In this document: one piece after another, positions 36,439-44,607 of the stretch | Numbering within the stretch: the stretch's first letter is position 1 | Layout of the letters: the number at the start of each line of letters is the position of its first letter | Origin: Actinomyces viscosus | GTDB lineage: Bacteria > Actinomycetota > Actinomycetes > Actinomycetales > Actinomycetaceae | DNA: 64,000 bases | Direction of reading: 5' to 3' | Assembly: GCF_900637975.1 (NCBI RefSeq) | Contig: NZ_LR134477.1 | Coordinates: 2,294,001 to 2,358,000, forward strand | Program-made: the position numbers and the translations under genes | Notes under the pieces: model-generated | What the model was told of the DNA's origin: nothing | What the model saw: the letters and a program-made list of their open reading frames with translations, nothing else | The model's database searches: none

Positions 36439-36639
36439 ATGACAGCACAGAATTCTTCTGGTTTTGATTGGCCCGCACGTTCTGCCGACAAGGTCTGGCT
36501 CGGCGTTTGCGGAGGCCTTGCCGACAAGTGGAACGTCAATGCCTGGGTGGTTCGCATCGCCTTCTTCCTCTTCGTCGTCCCACTCGGCTTCGTGTACTAC
36601 CTGGGCGCCCAGAACATGCCCAACCCCACCGTCGGCTAA
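36439..36639 (+). CDS. Small PspC domain membrane protein
   Basis: A 66-residue protein with a single PspC domain (residues 13-55). It contains KVWLGVCGGLADKWNVNAW and the membrane helix VVRIAFFLFVVPLGFVYYL. PspC-type proteins sense or respond to membrane stress. The ATG at 36439 was preferred over 36403, since conserved sequence starts shortly after it. Confidence 0.8.
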   Translation: MTAQNSSGFDWPARSADKVWLGVCGGLADKWNVNAWVVRIAFFLFVVPLGFVYYLGAQNMPNPTVG

Positions 36640-37053
36640 CCCCTCTCCACCTCGCCAGACACCCCGAGCACCTTTACTTCCCAAAAGAGGCGCCGGGTGG
36701 CGAAACACCCCCACTTCCCGATCGGAATATTCCGACACAACCAGTCCGAAACATCAACAACCGACCATTTCCTGTCGCCACCGGCACAGCGCACCGCACC
36801 TGCGGCGACAGGAAATGATCGCAAAGTATTTTACAAGCCTCCCCCGCTGTCGACCATTCGCCTCAGAACAATCAGATTGTCGAACACCACGGCTCCGGTG
36901 CGCGGCACACCCGACCTCCCTTCCATCACCCGTAACATCCTCAAAGGGAGATGGACACCGGCGCAGAGCCTGACCTGATTTCCTGCGGGATAGAGAAGCA
37001 TCGCCTTACACTCCCATCGACGAAGACACCCTTCATGTCGATCCGAGGACACC
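36640..37053. other. 414-bp leader region upstream of feoA1
   Basis: No gene seen. It holds a perfect 14-bp palindrome TCGGAATATTCCGA at 36722-36735, and inverted repeats CATTTCCTGTCGCC (36766-36779) and GGCGACAGGAAATG (36804-36817), separated by 24 bp. These could be operators or a leader hairpin controlling the feo operon. A clear DtxR/IdeR consensus was not found. Confidence 0.5.
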
Positions 37054-37446
37054 ATGGCATTTGCTGTTCCACGACACCGCGCTCCCGCCGGCACCGCCCA
37101 CCTTCCCGAACCGGGAGCGGCCACCTTCGCACTATCGGACCTCAGCCCCGGGACCAACGGACGCATCACCCGCCTGCTCGACGACGGCGTCGGCGGAGTC
37201 CTCATCAAGCGCCTGCGCAACCTGGGGTTCGTCCCCGGCCGGATCGCCACGCCGCTGCGGCGCGCCCCGATGGGAGACCCGGTGGTCTACCGCGTCTCCG
37301 ACTACGAGCTGTGCCTGCGCCGCCACGAGGCCCGGCTCGTCGAGGTCACCACCGTCGAGGTCGAGGACCGCATCATCCTTCAGCCCAGACCCGCCGGCAG
37401 GCACGTGGCCGCGGACCCCGTCCAGACAGCAGGAGAGACGCTGTGA
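37054..37446 (+). CDS. feoA: FeoA family ferrous iron transport protein (copy 1)
   Basis: A 130-residue protein with an N-terminal extension of about 28 residues and one FeoA (SH3-like) domain: LSDLSPGTNGRITRLL, then RLRNLGFVPGRIATPLRRAP and DPVVYRVSDYELCLRRHEA. FeoA binds FeoB on the cytoplasmic side. Its stop overlaps the feoB1 GTG by four bases. Confidence 0.9.
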   Translation: MAFAVPRHRAPAGTAHLPEPGAATFALSDLSPGTNGRITRLLDDGVGGVLIKRLRNLGFVPGRIATPLRRAPMGDPVVYRVSDYELCLRRHEARLVEVTTVEVEDRIILQPRPAGRHVAADPVQTAGETL

Positions 37447-39584
37447 GCACCCACGACACCATGCAGCACACCGCCGGCCGGCCGCACCAGGGGCAGCACC
37501 CCGACGCACACCACCACGAGGGCGCCGACTGCCACTGCGGCTCGGGCAGCTCCAAGACGCTGGTGGCCGGGGCCCGGCGCATTGCCCTGGCCGGTGCCCC
37601 CAACGCCGGCAAGACCTCCATCTACAACGCCCTGACCGGCCTGCACGCCAAGACCGGCAACTACCCCGGCGTCACCGTCCAGCGGTCGATGGGAACCTGC
37701 AAGATCGGTGACACCACACTGACCATCGAGGACCTGCCCGGCGCCTACTCCCTGGACCCGATCAGCCCCGACGAGGAGATCGTCCACGACGTCCTCACCG
37801 GGACCTCGACCACGGTCAGCGCCCCGGACGCCCTGGTCATCGTCGTCGACGCCACCACCTTGCAGCGCGGCATGAACTTCATCGCCGAGGCCCTTGCCCT
37901 GGACCTGCCCACCTGCCTCGTGGTGACGATGACCGACGAGCTCAGCCGTCGCACGGGCCGGCTCAACGTGGCGGCCCTCGGCCAGGCCCTGGGAATCCCG
38001 GCCGTGCGGGTCATCGGGCACCGCGGCATCGGCATGCCCGACCTGCGCGCCCAGCTCGCCCAGGTCGCCACCTGGCAGCGCACCCCGCTGCCGCCGCCCA
38101 GCGACCCCGACGAGATCACCTCCTGGGCCGACTCGGTGCTCGCCGCCGCCGACTACCAGGCGCCCCAGAGCGACCAGATCACCTCAGCGATCGACAAGGT
38201 CCTGCTGCGCCCCATCCCCGGAACCATCGTGTTCTTCACGATCATGTTCCTCTTCTTCCAGGCGATCTTCACCTGGGCCGAGCCCTTCAAAGGCGCCATC
38301 GAGGACGGCTTCGGAGCCCTGGGGACGATGGTGCACGCCTGGCTGGACGAGTCCCACCCGCTGATCGCCGGGCTGCTGAGCGACGGCCTCATCGGCGGTG
38401 TGGGGGCGGTGCTCACCTTCATCCCCCAGATCGTCATCATGTTCCTCATCATCTCCGTCCTGGAGGGCGTGGGGTACATGTCCCGGGCCGCCTTCCTCAT
38501 GGACAAGGTCATGAGCATCGCCGGGCTGGAAGGACGGGCCTTCGTGGCGCTCCTGTCCTCACTGGCCTGCGCGATCCCCGGCATCATGGCCACCCGTACG
38601 CTGCCGTCCACCAAGGACCGGGTGGCCACGATGCTGGCCGCCCCGCTCATGACCTGCTCGGCGCGCCTGCCCGTCTACGTCATCATGATCTCGTTGACGG
38701 TCGACGGCAGCGCCAGGATCGGTCCCTTCGGGGCGCGCGGCGTCGTCATGTTCGCGCTCTACCTGCTGGGGGCCGTCTCCGCGATGGCGGCCGCCTGGGT
38801 GGTCAAGCAGCTCACCGACCGCGGCAACATCCTGCTGCCCTTCTACATGGAGATGCCGCCCTACCGCATGCCCCGCGTGCGCACGATCCTCATCATGGTG
38901 TGGGACGCCTGCAAGGGCTTCCTGAAGAAGGCCGGCACGATCATCACCCTGACCACCGTCATCCTGTGGGTGCTGCTCAACGTCCCCATGCGCTCGGACG
39001 CCCAGTTCGAGGCCTTCTGCGCCGCCGACACCCAGTGCGCGGCGGTCTCGGCGGCCGTGGAGGACCCGTCGTCGTCCACGGTCAAGGGCGACGACGGGCA
39101 GATCGTGACCGACCCCGAGGAGCTGGACAAGCTGCTGGAGGCCCAGAAGACCTCCTACACGATGGACCACTCGTGGGCGGCCAGGGTCGGCAAGGCCGTG
39201 CAGCCGGTCTTCGAGCCGCTGGGCTTCGACTGGCGCATCAACGTGGCCACCCTGTCCTCGCTGGCGGCGCGTGAGACCTTCGTGGCCACGCTCGGCCAGA
39301 TCGCCGCCGCCGAGGACCCCGAGCAGCCCAGCGCCCACCTGGCCACCATGACCTACCAGCAGGACACGCTCACCAACAAGGCGGGCGACCAGCTGTTCAA
39401 CCCGGCCACCGTCGTCGCGATCCTCGTGTTCTTCGTCTACGCCCTCCAGTGCATGGCGACGGCGGGGGCCATGCGCCGCGAGACCGGCTCCTGGAAGTGG
39501 CCGGTCATCGCCTTCACCTACATGTTCGTCACCGCCTGGGTCATGGCGGCGCTCACCCACGCACTCGTCGCTGCCTTCCTGTGA
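37443..39584 (+). CDS. feoB: FeoB ferrous iron transporter (copy 1)
   Basis: A 713-residue ferrous iron transporter. GTPase motifs: G1 GAPNAGKTS, G2 region NYPGVTVQ, G3 DLPGAYSLDPISPDE. The G4 position reads VVTMTDEL, so the guanine-contacting Asn is Thr. Membrane part has the gate regions with LVGAVLTFIPQ-like GGVGAVLTFIPQIVIMF, the cytosolic Cys-containing ALLSSLACAIPGIMATR, and a second gate AAPLMTCSARLPVYV. The His/Cys-rich N-terminus (HHHEGADCHCG) might bind metal. Start GTG 37443 overlaps feoA1. Confidence 0.93.
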   Translation: MSTHDTMQHTAGRPHQGQHPDAHHHEGADCHCGSGSSKTLVAGARRIALAGAPNAGKTSIYNALTGLHAKTGNYPGVTVQRSMGTCKIGDTTLTIEDLPGAYSLDPISPDEEIVHDVLTGTSTTVSAPDALVIVVDATTLQRGMNFIAEALALDLPTCLVVTMTDELSRRTGRLNVAALGQALGIPAVRVIGHRGIGMPDLRAQLAQVATWQRTPLPPPSDPDEITSWADSVLAAADYQAPQSDQITSAIDKVLLRPIPGTIVFFTIMFLFFQAIFTWAEPFKGAIEDGFGALGTMVHAWLDESHPLIAGLLSDGLIGGVGAVLTFIPQIVIMFLIISVLEGVGYMSRAAFLMDKVMSIAGLEGRAFVALLSSLACAIPGIMATRTLPSTKDRVATMLAAPLMTCSARLPVYVIMISLTVDGSARIGPFGARGVVMFALYLLGAVSAMAAAWVVKQLTDRGNILLPFYMEMPPYRMPRVRTILIMVWDACKGFLKKAGTIITLTTVILWVLLNVPMRSDAQFEAFCAADTQCAAVSAAVEDPSSSTVKGDDGQIVTDPEELDKLLEAQKTSYTMDHSWAARVGKAVQPVFEPLGFDWRINVATLSSLAARETFVATLGQIAAAEDPEQPSAHLATMTYQQDTLTNKAGDQLFNPATVVAILVFFVYALQCMATAGAMRRETGSWKWPVIAFTYMFVTAWVMAALTHALVAAFL

Positions 39585-39671
39585 GAGTGAGACGATGAGG
39601 ACGATGTTCCGACGGTTGAGCAGACGGATGAGCAGACGGATGACAGCACACTCGGGAGGGGTGAGGCGGCC

Positions 39672-40208
39672 GTGCCCGTCGTTCCCACGCACCCGGTGAC
39701 CACGCCGGATCCCGACGTGCTGCGGTGGGTCGTCCCCGACGGCCTGCTGCCCTTCACCGGGGAGGTAGCCCACGCCCCGGCGATGCTCCAGGCCCTCATC
39801 GACGACGGCACCCTGAACTCGGTGCGGGTCGACGACGGAGCAGTGCTCACCCTCCTGGGCCCCGGCCACAGCTGGCGGACGGAGGGGGCCCGGGTGCGCA
39901 GCGCGCTGGTGGACGCCCTGGGCGCCCCGACCTCCTGGGAGGGGGCCGCCACCGCCCACGAGTCCGGGCCCGACGACGCCCTGGAGGCCGCCGCCCGGCA
40001 GATCGCCGGCGGCTCACTGGGGTCCTTCGTCAACAGCCACGGCGGCTCGCTCGTCGTGCGCTCCGTGCGCGACGGCGTCGTCGAGGTGGCCATGGAGGGG
40101 GCCTGCGACGACTGCCCGGCCGCCGAGATCACGATGCATGCGCGCTTCGAGCACCTGCTGCGGCGTCGCTGCCCCTGGCTGGTCGAGGTCCGCCGCATCG
40201 AGAGGTAG
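39672..40208 (+). CDS. NifU-like domain protein linked to feo
   Basis: A 178-residue protein. The C-terminal third is NifU-like, with the CDDC pair in MEGACDDCPAAEITMHARFEH and a nearby third Cys in RRCPWLVEV. The N-terminal part is unrecognised. NifU C-terminal domains carry Fe-S clusters or iron. It is 87 bp after feoB1 and before the second feo operon, so it may take up or sense imported iron. Start GTG 39672. Confidence 0.78.
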   Translation: MPVVPTHPVTTPDPDVLRWVVPDGLLPFTGEVAHAPAMLQALIDDGTLNSVRVDDGAVLTLLGPGHSWRTEGARVRSALVDALGAPTSWEGAATAHESGPDDALEAAARQIAGGSLGSFVNSHGGSLVVRSVRDGVVEVAMEGACDDCPAAEITMHARFEHLLRRRCPWLVEVRRIER

Positions 40209-40286
40209 CCGCGCCGGCCCTTCCCCCATCACCGAGCCGGACCTTCCCCTCGTTCGCCGAGCCGCCTCTCCACCACTCCCCCATCG

Positions 40287-40355
40287 CCGAGCCGGTCATC
40301 TTTCGCGTGGCCCTACCGTTTTTCCGTAGGGCCACGCGAAAGATGACCGGTTCGG
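40287..40355. repeat. Hairpin repeat, family A, copy 3
   Basis: A 30-bp stem with one G-T mismatch (arms 40287-40316 and 40326-40355) and a 9-nt loop CGTTTTTCC. Sequence is related to the hairpins at 6010 and 8406 but with TCATCTTTCGCGTGG in place of GCACTTTTCGCGTAG. It lies between the NifU-like gene and feoA2 and could terminate the first feo operon. Confidence 0.75.
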
Positions 40356-40505
40356 TGTGTTAATCTGCCGATAGAAAAGCCTTACCTCAGACTGAGGCGG
40401 TCGATGCGCGCCACCCGCGTCGAGACGAGGCCGAGGACAGACAGAGGGCACAGGCACAAGGACTCTGAGAAGCTCCGAGCACATCCGAGGACACCCGAGG
40501 ACAAC

Positions 40506-40985
40506 ATGACGACTGCAGTCTCATCCCACGGCACGTCGGCGTCTACCGGCACCATTGACACCCCTGATACCCCTGACACCCCGCCTCCGGCGGGACGATC
40601 CCTGTCCGACCTGCACCTGGGCACCAGTGGACGCGTCGTCGGTCTCCTGGAGGACGCGGCCAGCGGCCCCATCATCAAGCGGCTGAGCAACCTGGGGTTC
40701 GTCCCCGGGCGGGTCGTGACTCCACTGCGGCGCGCCCCACTGGGTGACCCGGTGGTCTATCGCGTCGCCGACTACGAGCTGTGCCTGCGTCACCACGAGG
40801 CCCGCATCGTCCGGGTCGAGGCCGTCACCGGGGCCGACGACGGCGTCGAGAGCGTGTCCGAGGTCGTCACCGGGGCCGACGACGGCGTCGAGAGCGTGTC
40901 CGAGGTCGTCACCGAGGCCGACGACGGCGTCGAGAGCGTGTCCGAGGCCGTCACCGATTCCGAGGACGAGGGGCAGCGCCGATGA
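40506..40985 (+). CDS. feoA: FeoA family protein with acidic tandem-repeat tail (copy 2)
   Basis: A 160-residue protein. FeoA domain residues 30-105 (LSDLHLGTSGRVVGLL, RLSNLGFVPGRVVTPLRRAP, DPVVYRVADYELCLRHHEA) is close to copy 1. The tail contains three 14-residue repeats VTGADDGVESVSEV, the third slightly diverged. ATG 40506 chosen; an in-frame ATG at 40404 lies in non-conserved sequence. Its stop overlaps the feoB2 ATG. Confidence 0.88.
   Translation: MTTAVSSHGTSASTGTIDTPDTPDTPPPAGRSLSDLHLGTSGRVVGLLEDAASGPIIKRLSNLGFVPGRVVTPLRRAPLGDPVVYRVADYELCLRHHEARIVRVEAVTGADDGVESVSEVVTGADDGVESVSEVVTEADDGVESVSEAVTDSEDEGQRR
40824..40949 (+). repeat. Three 42-bp tandem repeats in the 3' end of feoA2
   Basis: Units at 40824-40865, 40866-40907 and 40908-40949 are nearly identical; the third has GAG for GGG and GCC for GTC. 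Unit length is a multiple of three, so copy number may vary without changing the frame. Each unit adds 14 acidic residues. Confidence 0.9.
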
Positions 40986-43081
40986 GCGACCACTGCGCCG
41001 CGCACGAGACCCCCGGCGCCCCCGACTGCCACTGCGGGTCCTCCAGCTCCAAGACGCTGGTGGCCGGGGCCCGACGCATCGCGCTGGCCGGCGCCCCGAA
41101 TGCCGGCAAGACCTCCATCTACAACGCCCTGACCGGCCTGCACGCCAAGACCGGCAACTACCCGGGCGTCACGGTCACGCGGTCGCTGGGAACCTGCCGC
41201 ATCGGCGAGACCGACCTGACGATCGAGGACCTGCCCGGCGCCTACTCCCTGGACCCGATCAGCCCCGACGAGCAGGCGGTGCGCGACGTCCTCACCGACG
41301 CCTCGCAGACCATCAGCGTGCCCGATGCCCTCGTGGTCGTCGTCGACGCCACGACGCTGCGGCGGGGGATGAACTTCGTGGCCGAGGCCCTGGCCCTGGA
41401 CCTGCCCACCTGCCTGGTCGTCACCATGACCGACGAGCTCACGCGGCGCGCCGGGCGCCTGGACGTGGCGGCACTGGGCGACGCCCTGGGGATCCCGGCC
41501 GTGCGGGTGGTCGGCAACCGCGGGATCGGCCTGCCCGAGCTGCGCGAGCGGCTCACCGAGGTCGCCACCTGGCAGCGCCCGCCGCTCCCGCCGCCGAGCG
41601 CGCCCGGTGAGGTCGCCTCCTGGGCGGACTCGGTCCTGGCCGCCGCCGACTACGAGGCTCCCCAGCAGGACCGCGTCACGGCCGCCGTCGACCGGGTGCT
41701 GCTCCACCCGGTGCTGGGCTCCCTGGTGTTCTTCGCCATCATGTACGTCTTCTTCCAGGCGATCTTCACCTGGGCCGCGCCCCTCCAGGACGCCGTCGAG
41801 GGAGGATTCAGCGCCCTGGGGCAGCTGGTGCACGGCTGGCTGGACGACTCCCACCCACTGATCGCTGGGCTCCTGGGCGACGGCCTCATCGGGGGCGTGG
41901 GCGCAGTGCTCACCTTCATCCCCCAGATCATCATCATGTTCCTCATCATCGCCTTCCTCGAGGGCGTGGGGTACATGTCCCGAGCCGCCTTCCTCATGGA
42001 CAAGATCATGAGCCGGGCAGGGCTGGAGGGACGGGCCTTCGTGGCGCTCCTGTCCTCCTTCGCCTGCGCGATCCCCGGCATCATGGCCACCCGCACGCTG
42101 CCCAGCGCGAAGGACCGGGTGGCCACGATGCTGGCCGCCCCGCTCATGACCTGCTCGGCGCGCCTGCCCGTCTACGTCCTGCTCACCTCCCTCATGGTGC
42201 CCGGGGACGCGAAGATCGGGCCCCTGGGGGCGCGCGGCACCGTCATGTTCGCGCTCTACCTGCTGGGGGCGTTCTCGGCGATGCTGGCGGCCTGGGTGGT
42301 CAAGCGCCTCACCGACCGCGGTGGGGTGCTGCTGCCCTTCTACATGGAGATGCCGCCCTACCGGCTGCCGCGGCCGCGCGCCGTCGGGCTCATGGTGTGG
42401 GACGCCTGCAAGGGCTTCATGAAGAAGGCCGGGACCGTCATCACCCTGACCACGCTCATCCTGTGGGTGCTGCTCAACATGCCGATGCGCTCCGAGGAGC
42501 AGTTCAACGCCTACTGCGCCGCCGATGCCGAGTGCGCGGCGGTCTCGGCGGCCGTGGAGGACCCGTCGTCGTCGACGGTCAAGGGCGACGACGGGCGGAT
42601 CGTGACCGACCCCGAGGAGCTGGGCAAGGCCCTGGAGGCCCAGAAGACCTCCTACACGATGGACCACTCCTGGGGTGCGACGATCGGCAAGACGGTCCAG
42701 CCGGTCTTCGAGCCGCTGGGCTTCGACTGGCGCATCAACGTTGCAGTGCTCTCCTCGCTGGCGGCGCGTGAGACCTTCGTGGCCACGCTCGGCCAGATCG
42801 CCGCCGCCGAGGACCCCGAGCAGCCCAGCGCCCACCTGGCGAGCATGACCTACCAGCACGACACCCTGACCAACAAGGCCGGGGAGAAGCTGTTCAACCC
42901 GGCCACGGTCGCGGCCATCCTCGTGTTCTTCGTCTACGCCCTCCAGTGCATGTCGACGGCGGCCGCGATGCGCCGGGAGACCGGCTCCTGGAAGTGGCCG
43001 GTCATCGCCTACAGCTACATGTTCGTCACCGCCTGGGTCATGGCCGCGCTCACACGGTTCATCGTCGCCATGCTCGTCTAG
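40982..43081 (+). CDS. feoB: FeoB ferrous iron transporter (copy 2)
   Basis: A 699-residue FeoB closely similar to copy 1 along its whole length, including identical GAPNAGKTSIYNALTGLHAK and DLPGAYSLDPISPDE. The G4 position is again TMTD. The Cys region reads SSFACAIPGIMATR. It differs mostly in the N-terminal tail (shorter, CHCGSSSSKT) and in scattered loop residues. ATG 40982 overlaps feoA2 (ATGA). Probably arose by duplication of the whole feoAB unit. Confidence 0.93.
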   Translation: MSDHCAAHETPGAPDCHCGSSSSKTLVAGARRIALAGAPNAGKTSIYNALTGLHAKTGNYPGVTVTRSLGTCRIGETDLTIEDLPGAYSLDPISPDEQAVRDVLTDASQTISVPDALVVVVDATTLRRGMNFVAEALALDLPTCLVVTMTDELTRRAGRLDVAALGDALGIPAVRVVGNRGIGLPELRERLTEVATWQRPPLPPPSAPGEVASWADSVLAAADYEAPQQDRVTAAVDRVLLHPVLGSLVFFAIMYVFFQAIFTWAAPLQDAVEGGFSALGQLVHGWLDDSHPLIAGLLGDGLIGGVGAVLTFIPQIIIMFLIIAFLEGVGYMSRAAFLMDKIMSRAGLEGRAFVALLSSFACAIPGIMATRTLPSAKDRVATMLAAPLMTCSARLPVYVLLTSLMVPGDAKIGPLGARGTVMFALYLLGAFSAMLAAWVVKRLTDRGGVLLPFYMEMPPYRLPRPRAVGLMVWDACKGFMKKAGTVITLTTLILWVLLNMPMRSEEQFNAYCAADAECAAVSAAVEDPSSSTVKGDDGRIVTDPEELGKALEAQKTSYTMDHSWGATIGKTVQPVFEPLGFDWRINVAVLSSLAARETFVATLGQIAAAEDPEQPSAHLASMTYQHDTLTNKAGEKLFNPATVAAILVFFVYALQCMSTAAAMRRETGSWKWPVIAYSYMFVTAWVMAALTRFIVAMLV

Positions 43082-43090
43082 GCTCGCGGC

Positions 43091-43591
43091 ATGGCGACTC
43101 CTGAGTTCATCGTCTCCCTGCGGCAGAAGATCGGGCACGACATGCTGTGGCTGCCCGGGGTGAGCATCGTCGTCGTCGACGAGGCCGGGCGCATCCTGCT
43201 GGGACGGCGGGCCGACAACGGGCGGTGGGCGGTGGTCTCCGGCATCCCCGAGCCCGGAGAGCAGCCCGCGGTGGCGATCCGGCGCGAGTGCCTGGAGGAG
43301 ACCGGCGTGGATGTGGAGGTGCTGGCGCTCACGAGTGTGACCGCGGGCGAGCCCTTCGCCTTCCCCAACGGGGACAACTGCGTCTTCATGGACATCAACT
43401 TCGTGGGGCGGGCGCGGCCCGGCACCGCGGCCCGGGCCCATGTGGCCGACGACGAGTCCACGCACGTGGACTGGTTCGAGCCGGACGCGCTGCCCGAGCC
43501 GCTGCTGGGCTCAACGCCCGGGCGCATCGAGGCGGCGCTGGCCTGGCTGGCCGACCCGGCCTCGGGCGCGCGCTTCCATCCGGCGTTCTGA
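43091..43591 (+). CDS. NUDIX hydrolase
   Basis: A 166-residue NUDIX enzyme. The box GIPEPGEQPAVAIRRECLEETGV matches G-x5-E-x7-RE-hydrophobic-x-EE-x-G and lies near residues 54-76. It hydrolyses a nucleoside diphosphate linked to some group; the substrate cannot be named. It starts 9 bp after feoB2 and may be co-transcribed with it. A 16-C tract lies 120 bp downstream. Confidence 0.88.
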   Translation: MATPEFIVSLRQKIGHDMLWLPGVSIVVVDEAGRILLGRRADNGRWAVVSGIPEPGEQPAVAIRRECLEETGVDVEVLALTSVTAGEPFAFPNGDNCVFMDINFVGRARPGTAARAHVADDESTHVDWFEPDALPEPLLGSTPGRIEAALAWLADPASGARFHPAF

Positions 43592-43617
43592 CGCTGCCGC
43601 CCTTCCCGCGCGCACAG

Positions 43618-43731
43618 CCGGGGACATTCTGCGCCGCCGGGTGCATCCCCATCCCAGCCGGGGACATCCTGCGCGTGCGGGGACAGAAATTCCGTCTCCG
43701 ACGGCGCCGAATGCCCCCCCCCCCCCCCCGG
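43618..43731. repeat. GGGACA palindromic intergenic repeat (family B) with a C16 tract
   Basis: Core GGGTGCATCCCCATCCCAGC followed by GGGGACATCCTGCGCGTGCG is shared with the copies at 46660 and 47503. This copy ends in a run of 16 C (43714-43729). Located between convergent NUDIX and VOC genes. Confidence 0.7.
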
Positions 43732-43798
43732 CCACGGCACCGGTGAGGTGGCTAGTCGGCGAGGCCGCGGTGAGGGGTGGGACCTCAGAGGACAGCGG

Positions 43799-44311
43799 TC
43801 AGGCCTCGGGCACCTCGATGCCGACGCGCCGGAAGGTGTCGGCCTGCTCGCCGTGCGGGTCGAGGGGCCTGGCGGCGGTGAGGACGACGTGCACGCCCTC
43901 GGGGGTGGTGACCTCGACCTCGGAGGAGTTCCACTGGGTGATGCGCGGACCGGTGACGCTGCCCGGTCGGCGCTGCTCGCAGGCCTCGGCGATCTCGTCG
44001 ATCTGGGACAGGACGCAGGCGAAGCTGACGCTCATCGTGGGGCCGTCAGCCGGCGTGGGCTCCTGCGAGGCCGGCACCAGGAGGACGTCCTGGAAGGCCC
44101 AGCGGCGCAGGTGCACGAGCCGACCGGGAATGGTGAACAGGGTGAAGAAGCCGAGGGCCTCCGTCCAGAAGTCGACCGAGGCGTCCAGGTCGGATGTCGG
44201 GACGGTGACGAACATCGGCATGCCGTAGATGCCGCGGAAGGGCTCAGGTGGCTGGGCGTCCTCCCCGGGGGCGGGGACGGGGCTCATCTCGAATGCGTTG
44301 AAGGTGCTCAT
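43799..44311 (-). CDS. VOC (glyoxalase/dioxygenase superfamily) protein
   Basis: A 170-residue single-chain VOC protein. It has MPMFVTVPTSDLDASVDFWTEALGFF near residue 31, the first beta-alpha-beta unit, and a matching second unit ending VEVTTPEGVHVVLTA. Some metal ligands of true glyoxalase I are not obvious, so it may bind a small molecule rather than catalyse. Start ATG 44311. Confidence 0.82.
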   Translation of the reverse strand: MSTFNAFEMSPVPAPGEDAQPPEPFRGIYGMPMFVTVPTSDLDASVDFWTEALGFFTLFTIPGRLVHLRRWAFQDVLLVPASQEPTPADGPTMSVSFACVLSQIDEIAEACEQRRPGSVTGPRITQWNSSEVEVTTPEGVHVVLTAARPLDPHGEQADTFRRVGIEVPEA

Positions 44312-44363
44312 GCGGGTGAGCCTTGTCCCTCACGCTACGTCAGGGTCAAGACCGGCCCGGAAG

Positions 44364-44447
44364 GTGAGCGAAGTAGTCAACGCTGTCGCTCGCCTTGTCC
44401 GGGCCGTCGGTGTCCTTGTGGATGCCCTCAGCAAGTGGATCGGCTAA
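44364..44447 (+). CDS. Tiny amphipathic peptide ORF, decayed relative of the 50.6-kb peptide
   Basis: A 27-codon frame, GTG 44364, encodes VSEVVNAVARLVRAVGVLVD plus ALSKWIG. The gene on the minus strand at 50569-50712 ends KVSELLTAIARLIRAVSVLVD plus TLGKWFG, so the two are clearly related. The basic N-terminal half appears in a different frame here (SRYVRVK), consistent with a one-base loss. A hairpin terminator follows at 44463 as in the relative. Real translation is uncertain. Confidence 0.45.
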   Translation: MSEVVNAVARLVRAVGVLVDALSKWIG

Positions 44448-44462
44448 GCCGACCTCTTGCGA

Positions 44463-44497
44463 GGGGAGTCATCCGGATAGCAGCCGGATGGCTCCCC
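44463..44497 (+). terminator. Hairpin after the tiny peptide ORF
   Basis: GGGGAGTCATCCGG / CCGGATGGCTCCCC, 14-bp stem with one G-T pair, 15 bp after the stop. Very similar to the hairpin at 50523. Confidence 0.65.
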
Positions 44498-44607
44498 ACC
44501 ATTATGGCGGAGTGGCGACGAGCATGTCCACATCGCACCCTCTCGCTCAACACCGAAACGATCCCCGTAGAACTCAGAAGATCACGGCGTACCTTCCAAT
44601 GAGCAGG

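Noticed and set aside
40790..43465. A 891-codon minus-strand frame opposite feoB2
   Set aside because: His/Gly/Arg-rich mirror of the feoB frame with no motif.
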